Source of the DNA: Collinsella sp.
GTDB lineage: Bacteria > Actinomycetota > Coriobacteriia > Coriobacteriales > Coriobacteriaceae
Direction of reading: 5' to 3'
Length of the DNA stretch: 5,774 bases
Assembly (NCBI GenBank): GCA_019425005.1
Contig: JAHYYK010000003.1
Coordinates: 1-5,774 of the forward strand
The notes beneath the pieces are model-generated. The model was not told the origin of the DNA, searched no databases, and saw only the letters and a list, made by a program, of their open reading frames with translations. The position numbers and the translations under genes are program-made. Below are positions 1 through 5,169 of the stretch, piece by piece (positions within the stretch are counted from its first letter, which is position 1; the number at the start of each line of letters is the position of its first letter).

Positions 1-54
1 GACCTCGGCGGCAGCCTCCTCGTCGGTTAGATTGGCCTCGTGATTATTGAGCAT
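1..54 (-). CDS. 5' end of an unidentified protein (runs off the left edge)
   Basis: Eighteen codons are visible, beginning MLNNHEANLTDEEAAAEV, with no stop before the window edge. The ATG at 54-52 is preceded on the minus strand by GAAAGGG with six bases between it and the start, a good Shine-Dalgarno. The frame stays open upstream, with further in-frame ATGs at 159 and 210 before a TAA. Neither has a ribosome binding site, and the extension is less GC-rich than the genes here, so I prefer the start at 54. The acidic, Ala/Glu-rich N-terminus is not diagnostic of any family, and I do not recognise the gene. Confidence 0.6.
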   Translation of the reverse strand, partial: MLNNHEANLTDEEAAAEV

Positions 55-98
55 AGGGGGCCCTTTCAGTAGTTTTGCTTGGTAGCAGTGGGTGCCAA

Positions 99-121
99 AT
101 GTTACAAGGGTAGCACCTTGT
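99..121 (-). promoter_or_regulatory. Operator-like perfect dyad beside a possible -10 box
   Basis: The arms ACAAGG (104-109) and CCTTGT (116-121) form a perfect inverted repeat around a 6-base centre. On the minus strand the dyad abuts TAACAT (99-104), a 4/6 match to a -10 hexamer about 45 bases upstream of the start at 54. No convincing -35 is seen, which would fit an activator-dependent promoter. The placement suggests a dimeric regulator site for the truncated gene. A short RNA hairpin is the alternative. Confidence 0.4.
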
Positions 122-233
122 CGATGCAGGTACGCACGTGAATACCGTTTCTTTTTCATGAGTTGGCAGACGGTAGGGCTGAAGCCGCAGCCGTAAGGTT
201 CTGGGCGCATCTGTTAACACGGTCGAAATGTTT

Positions 234-248
234 ACGGGAAAAGCCCGT
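234..248 (-). terminator. Weak hairpin after the hydrolase gene
   Basis: ACGGG (234-238) and CCCGT (244-248) flank a 5-base loop, 17 bases beyond the hydrolase stop codon. On the minus strand the stem is followed only by AAACATTT, so the U-tract is poor. On the plus strand it is followed by TTT. The position favours a weak terminator for the hydrolase, but the 5-bp stem is short. Confidence 0.3.
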
Positions 249-265
249 TTTGATTATTGCGGCTG

Positions 266-1075
266 CTAGAACCCTAGGACGCCACGGACGGCCTGGGCAG
301 CCGCTACCGGTCGATCGCGCAGCCCGTTGTGCGCGCCGGGGACCGTTACGAGCGGACAGCCCAAAAGCTCAGCCGACGCTCTCGTGCCCGCTTCGCGGGG
401 CGTGCCAATCGAGAGCTCGCCCAAAAACACGGCGGCCACCGTTTTCGATGCGCGGACGCGATCCCAATCGGGAACGCAGGTCATAATGATCCCGTATTCG
501 TTTGCCATAAAGCTGCGGCCGTTGCGCAGGGCATGCTTGGCTTCCGCCTCGGTTGTCTTGGGAGCTTGAGGATCCGAATCACCGATGGCACTCAGGAAGG
601 CTCTTAATGCCCTCGAGACCTTTCCCGCAGCAATCATCTCGAGCAAAACCGGGGCCGTGCCCAGGCCAGCGCCCTCGTTTGTCACGGCGGGTTCGTGCAG
701 CATCGCGCGCGAGACAATGGCCGGGTTTGTACGGAGAAGCTCCAGGGTCACCAGCGTACCGGCGCTGTGCGCGAGGACATTTGCCGGGGCGCCGACATGC
801 TCGATAACGGCCTGCAGGTCGGCGGCCTGGGCGGCGAGGTCGTAGCGCCCGTCCGCGGCATCGCCGCTCTCGCCGCAACCGCGGCGGTCGTAGGCAATTA
901 CGCGATAGCCGCAGGCGAGCTCGCGGGCGATCCCGTCAAAAAATGTGCCGTCGACGCAAGCGCCGTGCACGCACACCAAGGCAGGCGCATCCGACGGCAC
1001 GCCCGGCTCGGCAAACTCGCGACAGGCAATCGTGGTGCCCGCATTCTCGACCGTAAAATCCATGTTGTGCCCCAT
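266..1075 (-). CDS. Alpha/beta hydrolase fold protein
   Basis: This is a 269-residue cytoplasmic alpha/beta hydrolase with no signal peptide. Visible landmarks, counted from the chosen start, are the HG oxyanion-hole motif at 37-38 (CVHGACVDG), the strand-turn motif YDRRGCGES at 62-70, the nucleophile elbow AHSAG with Ser104, and the late His249 in PGAHNG, completing a Ser-His pair. The acid is less certain; Glu220 in FLGELS is one candidate. The elbow has Ala in place of the first Gly of GxSxG, as in many family members. The frame opens at 1126, but the ATG at 1075 has AAGGTG seven bases upstream, so I chose it; an ATG at 1063 is also possible. It is transcribed divergently from the radical SAM gene. 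The substrate cannot be deduced; esterase, lactonase or C-C hydrolase are all possible. Confidence 0.88.
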   Translation of the reverse strand: MGHNMDFTVENAGTTIACREFAEPGVPSDAPALVCVHGACVDGTFFDGIARELACGYRVIAYDRRGCGESGDAADGRYDLAAQAADLQAVIEHVGAPANVLAHSAGTLVTLELLRTNPAIVSRAMLHEPAVTNEGAGLGTAPVLLEMIAAGKVSRALRAFLSAIGDSDPQAPKTTEAEAKHALRNGRSFMANEYGIIMTCVPDWDRVRASKTVAAVFLGELSIGTPREAGTRASAELLGCPLVTVPGAHNGLRDRPVAAAQAVRGVLGF

Positions 1076-1156
1076 CGTCTTGCACCTTGTTAACGCATTA
1101 ACTGTACCCAACCGGAAACCTCTCATAGCGCGGACATCGAGGGCAGCGTGAAAAAA

Positions 1157-1192
1157 CGAAATCTGAAAAGCACAAGCCCGAATCAGACTTCG
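1157..1192. repeat. Imperfect dyad upstream of the radical SAM promoter
   Basis: CGAAATCTGA (1157-1166) and TCAGACTTCG (1183-1192) are inverted with one mismatch and a 16-base centre. The dyad lies between the divergent hydrolase and radical SAM genes and ends 8 bases before the extended -10 of the latter, so it spans the expected -35 region. This suits an operator or activator site; no regulator can be named. Confidence 0.35.
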
Positions 1193-1199
1193 GCACCGA

Positions 1200-1208
1200 T
1201 GCTATGCT
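1200..1208 (+). promoter_or_regulatory. Extended -10 promoter for the radical SAM gene
   Basis: TGCTATGCT contains the extended -10 TGn followed by TATGCT (4/6 to consensus). There is no good -35 hexamer around 1180-1185, as is typical for extended -10 promoters. Transcription would start near 1215, just ahead of the AAGGAG at 1225-1230, leaving a very short leader. Confidence 0.45.
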
Positions 1209-1224
1209 TAGGCACAACTGTCCC

Positions 1225-1230
1225 AAGGAG
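1225..1230 (+). promoter_or_regulatory. Ribosome binding site deciding the radical SAM start
   Basis: AAGGAG is followed by two in-frame ATGs, one 3 bases away (1234) and one 9 bases away (1240). Normal spacing favours 1240. A third in-frame ATG at 1204 lies inside the promoter -10 box and is therefore unlikely to be used. Confidence 0.7.
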
Positions 1231-1239
1231 CATATGCCT

Positions 1240-2016
1240 ATGTCTACGTTTTTAAATGCCAGCCCCATCTTTGGACCGGTGCGCAGTCGCCGCCTGGGCC
1301 TTTCGCTCGGTGTCAACATGATGCCGGCGTCGGGCAAGATCTGCACGTTCGACTGCATCTACTGCGAGAACGGCCTTAACGCCGAGCGCCCCTGCCATGA
1401 GCCGTATAACACGGCCGCCGGGGTGCTCGACGCACTCGAGGCCAAGCTGCGCGAGATGGCAGCCGAGGGTGAGCTACCCGATGTAATCACCTTCGCCGGC
1501 AATGGCGAGCCCACCGCCGCACCGGAGTTTCCGCAGGCTATCGCCGGCGCCATCGCACTTCGCGACCAGCTGGCCCCGAACACCAAGATCGCCGTGCTCT
1601 CCAATGGCACGCGCGCTGACCAGCCCGCTGTGCACGATGCGCTCATGATGGTCGACGACAACATCCTCAAGCTCGATACGGTCGACCCGGCTTTTATCCA
1701 GCTGCTCGACCAGCCCGTTGGCCCCTACGACGTCGAGCACCAGATCGAGACGTTCGCGAGCTTTAACGGCCACGTTATTATCCAGACGATCTTTTTGAAC
1801 GGCGAGTACCAGGGCAAGTCCCTCGATAACACTGGTGAAGCGTACGTCGGCCCTTGGCTCGCGGCACTCGAGCGCATTCGCCCGCAGGAGGCGACCATCT
1901 ACACGGTGGCGCGCGAGACACCGGTCGCCGGCCTTGCCAAAGCAGCGCCCGTGGTGCTCGACACAATCGCCGCACGCGTGCGCGCGCTCGGCATCCCCTG
2001 CCAGGTGAGCTACTAG
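1240..2016 (+). CDS. Radical SAM protein, TYW1-like (COG0731 type)
   Basis: The 258-residue protein carries the radical SAM cluster motif CTFDCIYC with Cys35, Cys39 and Cys42, the ligands for a [4Fe-4S] cluster that cleaves S-adenosylmethionine. Before it sits IFGPVRSRRLGLSLGVN (10-26), the N-terminal signature I associate with the bacterial Fe-S oxidoreductases related to wyosine synthase TYW1. Other landmarks are TFAGNGEPT at 84-92 (the GGE-like SAM-binding motif), LSNGT at 120-124 and KLD at 144-146. Length is typical of the stand-alone bacterial members, whose substrate is generally unknown; a tRNA-modifying role is inference only. There is no extra C-terminal cysteine cluster, so it appears to bind a single cluster. 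The start is set by AAGGAG nine bases upstream. It is divergent from the hydrolase and followed by a separately promoted map gene. Confidence 0.9.
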   Translation: MSTFLNASPIFGPVRSRRLGLSLGVNMMPASGKICTFDCIYCENGLNAERPCHEPYNTAAGVLDALEAKLREMAAEGELPDVITFAGNGEPTAAPEFPQAIAGAIALRDQLAPNTKIAVLSNGTRADQPAVHDALMMVDDNILKLDTVDPAFIQLLDQPVGPYDVEHQIETFASFNGHVIIQTIFLNGEYQGKSLDNTGEAYVGPWLAALERIRPQEATIYTVARETPVAGLAKAAPVVLDTIAARVRALGIPCQVSY

Positions 2017-2059
2017 CAGAACCGCACAGACTACCCGGTACTTGGCTGATGGGGTGGGC

Positions 2060-2065
2060 TATACT
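2060..2065 (+). promoter_or_regulatory. Probable -10 box for the methionyl aminopeptidase gene
   Basis: TATACT is a 5/6 match to the -10 consensus, in the 74-base gap after the radical SAM stop. A transcript starting near 2072 would have a leader of about 20 bases containing AAAGGAAG (2077-2084). No -35 at standard spacing is convincing; the nearby TTGGCT at 2042 is too close. Confidence 0.45.
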
Positions 2066-2090
2066 AGCTGCGAATGAAAGGAAGTTAGCC

Positions 2091-2978
2091 ATGTTTGACA
2101 ATGGACCCGTGCCCGGCCGCAACGACGCTTGCTGGTGCGGCAGCGGCAAAAAATATAAGAAATGCCACAGCGCCTTCGACGAGCGCCTCGAGCGCCTGTG
2201 GGAAGAGGGCTGGGAGGTTCTGCCCCGCACGCTCTACAAGACGCCCGCCGATATCGAGGGCATCAAGCGTTCGGCCGCCATCAACGTAGGCGTGCTCGAC
2301 TACGTGGGCGAGCACATCGCCGCGGGCATGACCACCAACCAGATCGACCAGATGATCTACGACTACACCGTCGAGCACGGTGGCACGCCGGCCGACCTCA
2401 ACTACGAGGGCTATCCCAAGAGCGTGTGCACCTCGATCAACGACGTGGTCTGCCACGGTATCCCCTGCGATACGGACGTGCTGCACGAGGGCGACATCAT
2501 CAACGTGGACTGCTCCACGATCTTGGACGGCTACTTTAGCGACTCGAGCCGTATGTTCTGCATCGGCGAAGTCTCGGCCGAGCGCCAGCGCCTGGTCGAC
2601 GTCACCCGCGCCAGCGTGGAGGCGGGTCTGGCGGCCGTCAAGCCGTGGCTGCCGCTATCCGTGATGGCCGAGGCCGTGCAAAAGACGGTCGAGGACGCCG
2701 GCTTTAGCGTGGTGCGCGAGTACGGCGGACACGGCATCGGTAAGGAGTTCCACGAGGACCCGTTTGTGGGCTTTACCACCGAGGCGCCCGATGTAGACAC
2801 CATCATGGCTCCGGGCATGGTCTTTACCATCGAGCCCATGGTCAACGCCGGAGCGCCCGACATCAAGATTAGCAAGGGTGACGGTTGGTGCGTGCGCACC
2901 AAGGACGGCAGCGATTCGGCCCAGTGCGAGGTACAGCTCGTGGTGACCGAGGACGGCTACGAGCTGCTGAGCTGGTAG
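2091..2978 (+). CDS. map: Type I methionyl aminopeptidase with N-terminal SEC-C motif
   Basis: This 295-residue cytoplasmic enzyme removes the initiator methionine from nascent proteins. Residues 14-26 (CWCGSGKKYKKCH) form a SEC-C zinc-binding motif with Cys14, Cys16, Cys25 and His26, a known N-terminal extension of many MetAPs, thought to aid ribosome or protein association. The catalytic pita-bread domain follows from about residue 50. Metal ligands are all present: Asp140 (NVDCS), Asp151 (FSDSS, eleven residues on as in the E. coli enzyme), His214 (GHGIG), Glu248 (TIEPM) and Glu280 (AQCEV); the substrate-binding His122 is in CHGIP. The usual EHT after the last glutamate is EVQ here. The frame is open from 1854, but the ATG at 2091 has AAAGGAAG six bases upstream, and the upstream extension would overlap the radical SAM gene. 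It ends in a strong terminator. Confidence 0.97.
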   Translation: MFDNGPVPGRNDACWCGSGKKYKKCHSAFDERLERLWEEGWEVLPRTLYKTPADIEGIKRSAAINVGVLDYVGEHIAAGMTTNQIDQMIYDYTVEHGGTPADLNYEGYPKSVCTSINDVVCHGIPCDTDVLHEGDIINVDCSTILDGYFSDSSRMFCIGEVSAERQRLVDVTRASVEAGLAAVKPWLPLSVMAEAVQKTVEDAGFSVVREYGGHGIGKEFHEDPFVGFTTEAPDVDTIMAPGMVFTIEPMVNAGAPDIKISKGDGWCVRTKDGSDSAQCEVQLVVTEDGYELLSW

Positions 2979-2987
2979 CCGTGGATG

Positions 2988-3031
2988 CGCCGGATGCTGA
3001 CGGGCACGCTCGTCTAGCATCCGGCGTTTTT
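2988..3031 (+). terminator. Strong intrinsic terminator after map
   Basis: CGCCGGATGCT (2988-2998) pairs perfectly with AGCATCCGGCG (3016-3026), an 11-bp stem, followed at once by TTTTTG. The 17-base loop holds a further short GACG/CGTC pairing. It starts 9 bases after the map stop codon and isolates map from the dehydrogenase downstream. Confidence 0.93.
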
Positions 3032-3051
3032 GTTTGAACGTTTTGCCTGAT

Positions 3052-3092
3052 AAAACCCGCCAAAATAAACCTGTCCCTTTTTGGCGGGTCAA
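3052..3092. repeat. Dispersed hairpin repeat, copy 1
   Basis: ACCCGCCAAAA (3055-3065) and TTTTGGCGGGT (3079-3089) form a perfect 11-bp inverted repeat with a 13-base loop. It lies in the leader of the dehydrogenase gene, ending 7 bases before that gene's Shine-Dalgarno. A second copy lies at 5321-5364 with the same flank (GATAAAACC) and a similar loop, but with the stem pairs CG changed to TA on both sides. Read on the minus strand the stem runs into TTTT, like a terminator; on the plus strand there is no U-tract. The AAAATAAACCTGTCCC loop side recalls REP or RAYT-associated palindromes, from memory only. Confidence 0.75.
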
Positions 3093-3096
3093 GCGG

Positions 3097-3102
3097 AAAG
3101 GA
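3097..3102 (+). promoter_or_regulatory. Ribosome binding site for the GTG start of the dehydrogenase
   Basis: AAAGGA with a six-base spacer precedes the GTG at 3109. The upstream in-frame ATG at 3034 has no ribosome binding site and would place the hairpin repeat inside the coding region, so the GTG is preferred. Confidence 0.8.
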
Positions 3103-3108
3103 CTACTT

Positions 3109-4044
3109 GTGAACATCTTGGTTTTGCTGCCCGTCAACGACCGCCATCGCGCAATTCTTGAGTCGAGCGCTCCGGGCGAGGACTTTATCTACACGAGCGC
3201 CGACGCTATCACGCGCGAACAAGTCGCCAACGCCGACGTGATCTTGGGCAACATAGACCCTGCCCTACTTACCGCATGCGAGCACCTCCAGCTGCTGCAA
3301 CTACAGACCGCGGGCTATGACGATTACTTGGCTGCCGGCACCGTGCCAGCCGACGCCAAACTGTCTTGCTCGGTGGGCGCCTACGGCCAGGCCGTGAGCG
3401 AGCACATGTTTGCCATGGTCCTTTCCATGATGAAGCGCCTGCCCGGCTATCACGACTTGCAGCGCGAACATCGCTGGGAGGATTTGGGGCCAGTTACCTC
3501 GCTCAAAAACGCCAACGTGCTGGTGCTGGGCGCGGGCGATATCGGCGGTCACTTTGCCACGCTCTGCCGCGGCATGGGCGCGCACGTCCGCGGCATCAAG
3601 CGCCATCCACTCGTCTACCCCATTGTGTTTGAGGACATGGACGGCATGGACGCCCTACCTGAGCGCCTGGCAGAGGCCGACATCGTCGCATCCTTTATGC
3701 CGAGCACGCCCGAGACCCGCGGTCTGGCGAACGCCGAGTTCTTTGCCGCGATGAAACCAGGTGCCTTCTTTGCCAACGGCGGCCGCGGCGACCTTGTGGT
3801 CACCGATGACTTGGTTGCCGCTCTGGAGTCGGGACATCTCGCCGGCGCCGCGGTCGACGTCACCGACCCCGAACCGCTGCCCGCGACAAGCCCCCTGTGG
3901 GATGCGCCCAACATGCTCATCACGCCGCACGTCTCCGGCTGGTTCCACCTGGCAGCCACGCTCAACAACGTCGTCGACATCGCCGCGGAGAATCTGCGTC
4001 ACCTGCAGGCCGGCGAAACTTTACGTTGTTGGATCGAGCACTGA
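3109..4044 (+). CDS. D-isomer-specific 2-hydroxyacid dehydrogenase
   Basis: The 311-residue protein belongs to the NAD(P)-dependent D-2-hydroxyacid dehydrogenase family, which interconverts 2-keto acids and D-2-hydroxy acids in the cytoplasm. The Rossmann nucleotide-binding motif GAGDIG is at 141-146. The catalytic triad is visible as Arg226 (NGGRGDLV), Glu255 (TDPEPLP) and His274 (ITPHVSG). The segment that usually carries the NAD-selecting acidic residue reads VRGIKRHP (160-167), with Lys164 and Arg165 instead, so NADP(H) preference is likely; this is inference. The substrate is unresolved: glyoxylate/hydroxypyruvate-type reductase is the closest general guess, but phosphoglycerate and D-lactate dehydrogenases share the fold. 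The start is GTG with AAAGGA upstream. A terminator precedes it and a hairpin follows it, so it looks monocistronic. Confidence 0.93.
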   Translation: MNILVLLPVNDRHRAILESSAPGEDFIYTSADAITREQVANADVILGNIDPALLTACEHLQLLQLQTAGYDDYLAAGTVPADAKLSCSVGAYGQAVSEHMFAMVLSMMKRLPGYHDLQREHRWEDLGPVTSLKNANVLVLGAGDIGGHFATLCRGMGAHVRGIKRHPLVYPIVFEDMDGMDALPERLAEADIVASFMPSTPETRGLANAEFFAAMKPGAFFANGGRGDLVVTDDLVAALESGHLAGAAVDVTDPEPLPATSPLWDAPNMLITPHVSGWFHLAATLNNVVDIAAENLRHLQAGETLRCWIEH

Positions 4045-4047
4045 TTT

Positions 4048-4075
4048 GTTCCGGCGTTTTACCAAACGCCGGAAC
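4048..4075. repeat. Perfect 12-bp hairpin just after the dehydrogenase stop
   Basis: GTTCCGGCGTTT (4048-4059) and AAACGCCGGAAC (4064-4075) pair completely around a TACC loop, starting three bases after the stop codon. Neither strand has a following U-tract, so it is not a textbook intrinsic terminator. It may stabilise the mRNA 3' end or terminate weakly between the convergent dehydrogenase and toxin genes. Confidence 0.75.
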
Positions 4076-4089
4076 CCCTCGACGCTGCG

Positions 4090-4186
4090 AGCCCGCCGTT
4101 TGGCCAATCTGCCGTTCAATTTCAAAGGCGCGACCAGAAGGTCAGCGCCTTTTCATTTCACGGCACCTTGGCTCAAACGGCGGGCT
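4090..4186. repeat. Long imperfect inverted repeat (about 97-nt hairpin)
   Basis: Successive paired blocks nest around an AGAA loop (4136-4139). They are AGCCCGCCGTTTG (4090-4102) with CAAACGGCGGGCT (4174-4186), GCCAA with TTGGC, TGCCGT (4110-4115) with ACGGCA (4160-4165), AAAGGCGC (4124-4131) with GCGCCTTT (4145-4152), and GACC with GGTC. In all, 36 pairs are interrupted by small bulges and one 8/7-base internal loop. It lies in the gene-free gap between the convergent dehydrogenase and toxin genes. It could be a MITE-like element, a structured RNA or a bidirectional terminator. No target-site duplication is evident. Confidence 0.75.
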
Positions 4187-4264
4187 CTCGCTGACTTTTG
4201 TTCAACCTGCGGCGCTTTGCTGGCGCGGCCCTACCTGTGGACTCTCGCTGACCATTATTCGACC
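4185..4264. repeat. Direct repeat pair, 57 bases apart
   Basis: A 23-base unit beginning CTCTCGCTGAC occurs at 4185-4207 and again at 4242-4264, with 19 of 23 positions identical by my count. The first copy begins inside the right arm of the long hairpin. A related CGACCAGA..GGTC block appears at 4131-4143 and 4260-4273. No coding region is supported here. The repeats suggest a decayed or composite repetitive element. Confidence 0.55.
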
Positions 4265-4278
4265 AGAGGGGTCTAGCG

Positions 4279-4773
4279 CTATTTAAGCGTTGTTAGATAG
4301 TTTCTTGCGTTTTCGACGTTCATTGCTGCGACGGGCGCATGCGAAGAGAGCTTGACATCGTTGGTGACCAGGAGATCTGCCTTTGCGCGTATCGCTGCCG
4401 CAATGATTAAATCGTCTTCGTAATCGCTATGGAGCTCACGCTGCCTGCTCGCCATCCATATATCGCTCAGGTCACAGGGCACTGGCGTGGCAAGCTGCGA
4501 CAGCACGCTAAGACAATCCCATGCAAGCGAAGTCGCTACCGTAGCGGCATACTGGGAAAGCGAACCATGCTCGCGCCGATACCATGCCTTATGTTCGCTT
4601 GAAATCAAATAGAACAGGTCTTTGGACGATGTCACCGCATACAGCAAATCCACCTGCGCCGTGCATGCATCGCGTAAAAACTCAATCGCCACCGAACGAC
4701 CACGTCGTGAGGGAATGAAGTAATCGAGCCACACGTTGGTGTCAACCAAGATGCGCTTTGGAGCCTCACTCAT
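4279..4773 (-). CDS. PIN-domain toxin of a type II toxin-antitoxin pair
   Basis: The 164-residue protein has the PIN ribonuclease signature: an N-terminal LVDTNVWLDYF strand-loop (9-19) with Asp11, a central DYEDDLIIAAA (117-127) with Asp120/Asp121, and LVTNDVKL (135-142) with Asp139. These acidic residues would hold the metal used for RNA cleavage. A further acid in the first helices, such as Glu31, is a plausible fourth. Family knowledge says such toxins cut specific RNAs (tRNA, rRNA or mRNA) and are blocked by the antitoxin encoded just upstream. The ATG overlaps the antitoxin stop by 8 bases, indicating translational coupling. The gene is visibly less GC-rich than the dehydrogenase and map genes, which suits a transferred module. 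It resembles the PIN_3 subgroup more than classical VapC, but this is from motif appearance only. Confidence 0.88.
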   Translation of the reverse strand: MSEAPKRILVDTNVWLDYFIPSRRGRSVAIEFLRDACTAQVDLLYAVTSSKDLFYLISSEHKAWYRREHGSLSQYAATVATSLAWDCLSVLSQLATPVPCDLSDIWMASRQRELHSDYEDDLIIAAAIRAKADLLVTNDVKLSSHAPVAAMNVENARNYLTTLK

Positions 4774-5146
4774 AGAGCCAGCTCATCTCCTCGCCATAGC
4801 GATCCGCATAGGCATTCCGTTTGAGCTCTTCGTCGTCCGATGGCTGAGCCCTGACCATATCGATTCCCGACTCACGGCAAGCGGTAGCGAACAGCTTCGA
4901 CCCCTGATCTATGAGCTCGAGCTTACGTTTGGCGGCCTTTTCGTGCTCGCGCTGTTCCGCCCGGGCACGACTGGGCAGCAGGATATCCTCGAGCGCACCG
5001 GGGCGATCGGCCAGCGACGCTGCAAGCTGCCAGAGCGCTCGCACCGCTTGGCTCGGCGTCATACCGGCCCTGGAGAGAGCGGCGTCCCCGCTCCTTTTAA
5101 GATCGGCATCGAGACGCACGTTGATCTGAGCGGCTGTTGTGGTCAT
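4766..5146 (-). CDS. RelB/DinJ-like ribbon-helix-helix antitoxin
   Basis: The 126-residue protein begins with a ribbon-helix-helix DNA-binding fold: strand QINVRLD (7-13), helix A from about 14 to 28, then the turn MTPSQAV leading into helix B (30-45), as in RelB/DinJ antitoxins. The charged C-terminal part (about 58-126) is the expected toxin-binding and proteolysis-prone region. It is longer than typical DinJ proteins of roughly 80-100 residues. The ATG at 5146 has a consensus AAGGAGG with a rather tight four-base gap. It neutralises the PIN protein encoded next and probably represses its own promoter, where a dyad overlaps the -10 box. DinJ-type antitoxins classically pair with YafQ/RelE toxins, so the PIN partner makes this a mixed pairing. 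Confidence 0.88.
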   Translation of the reverse strand: MTTTAAQINVRLDADLKRSGDAALSRAGMTPSQAVRALWQLAASLADRPGALEDILLPSRARAEQREHEKAAKRKLELIDQGSKLFATACRESGIDMVRAQPSDDEELKRNAYADRYGEEMSWLYE

Positions 5147-5169
5147 GACCCCTCCTTAATACTTCAAAA

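Noticed and set aside
55..210. In-frame N-terminal extension of the truncated gene with ATGs at 159 and 210
   Set aside because: No ribosome binding site at either ATG and a less GC-rich composition, whereas the ATG at 54 has a good GAAAGGG.
163..486. Plus-strand open frame
   Set aside because: It lies partly in the intergenic region and partly antisense to the hydrolase, has no ribosome binding site and no recognisable domain.
1089..1102. GTTAA-CGCA-TTAAC dyad before the hydrolase ribosome binding site
   Set aside because: Only 5-bp AT arms; easily by chance, with no promoter boxes fixing its role.
1854..2090. Extended N-terminus for map overlapping the radical SAM gene
   Set aside because: The extension is the shadow of the radical SAM coding frame; the ATG at 2091 has its own Shine-Dalgarno and begins at the SEC-C segment.
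3031..3108. Riboswitch in the dehydrogenase leader
   Set aside because: Only a single hairpin is present, shared with an unrelated locus; no recognised aptamer motif.
4090..4186. Insertion sequence with terminal inverted repeats
   Set aside because: No transposase fits within the element and no target-site duplication is visible, so a full insertion sequence is not supported; a non-autonomous element remains possible.
4087..4275. CRISPR array from the repeats in the gap
   Set aside because: Only two imperfect direct repeats, no regular spacers of array type and no cas genes in the window.
3761..4286. Two plus-strand open frames running from the dehydrogenase into the gap
   Set aside because: They are out-of-frame shadows of the dehydrogenase extended through a GC-rich gap; no ribosome binding site and no domain. 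The repeated peptide-like stretch reflects the direct DNA repeats.
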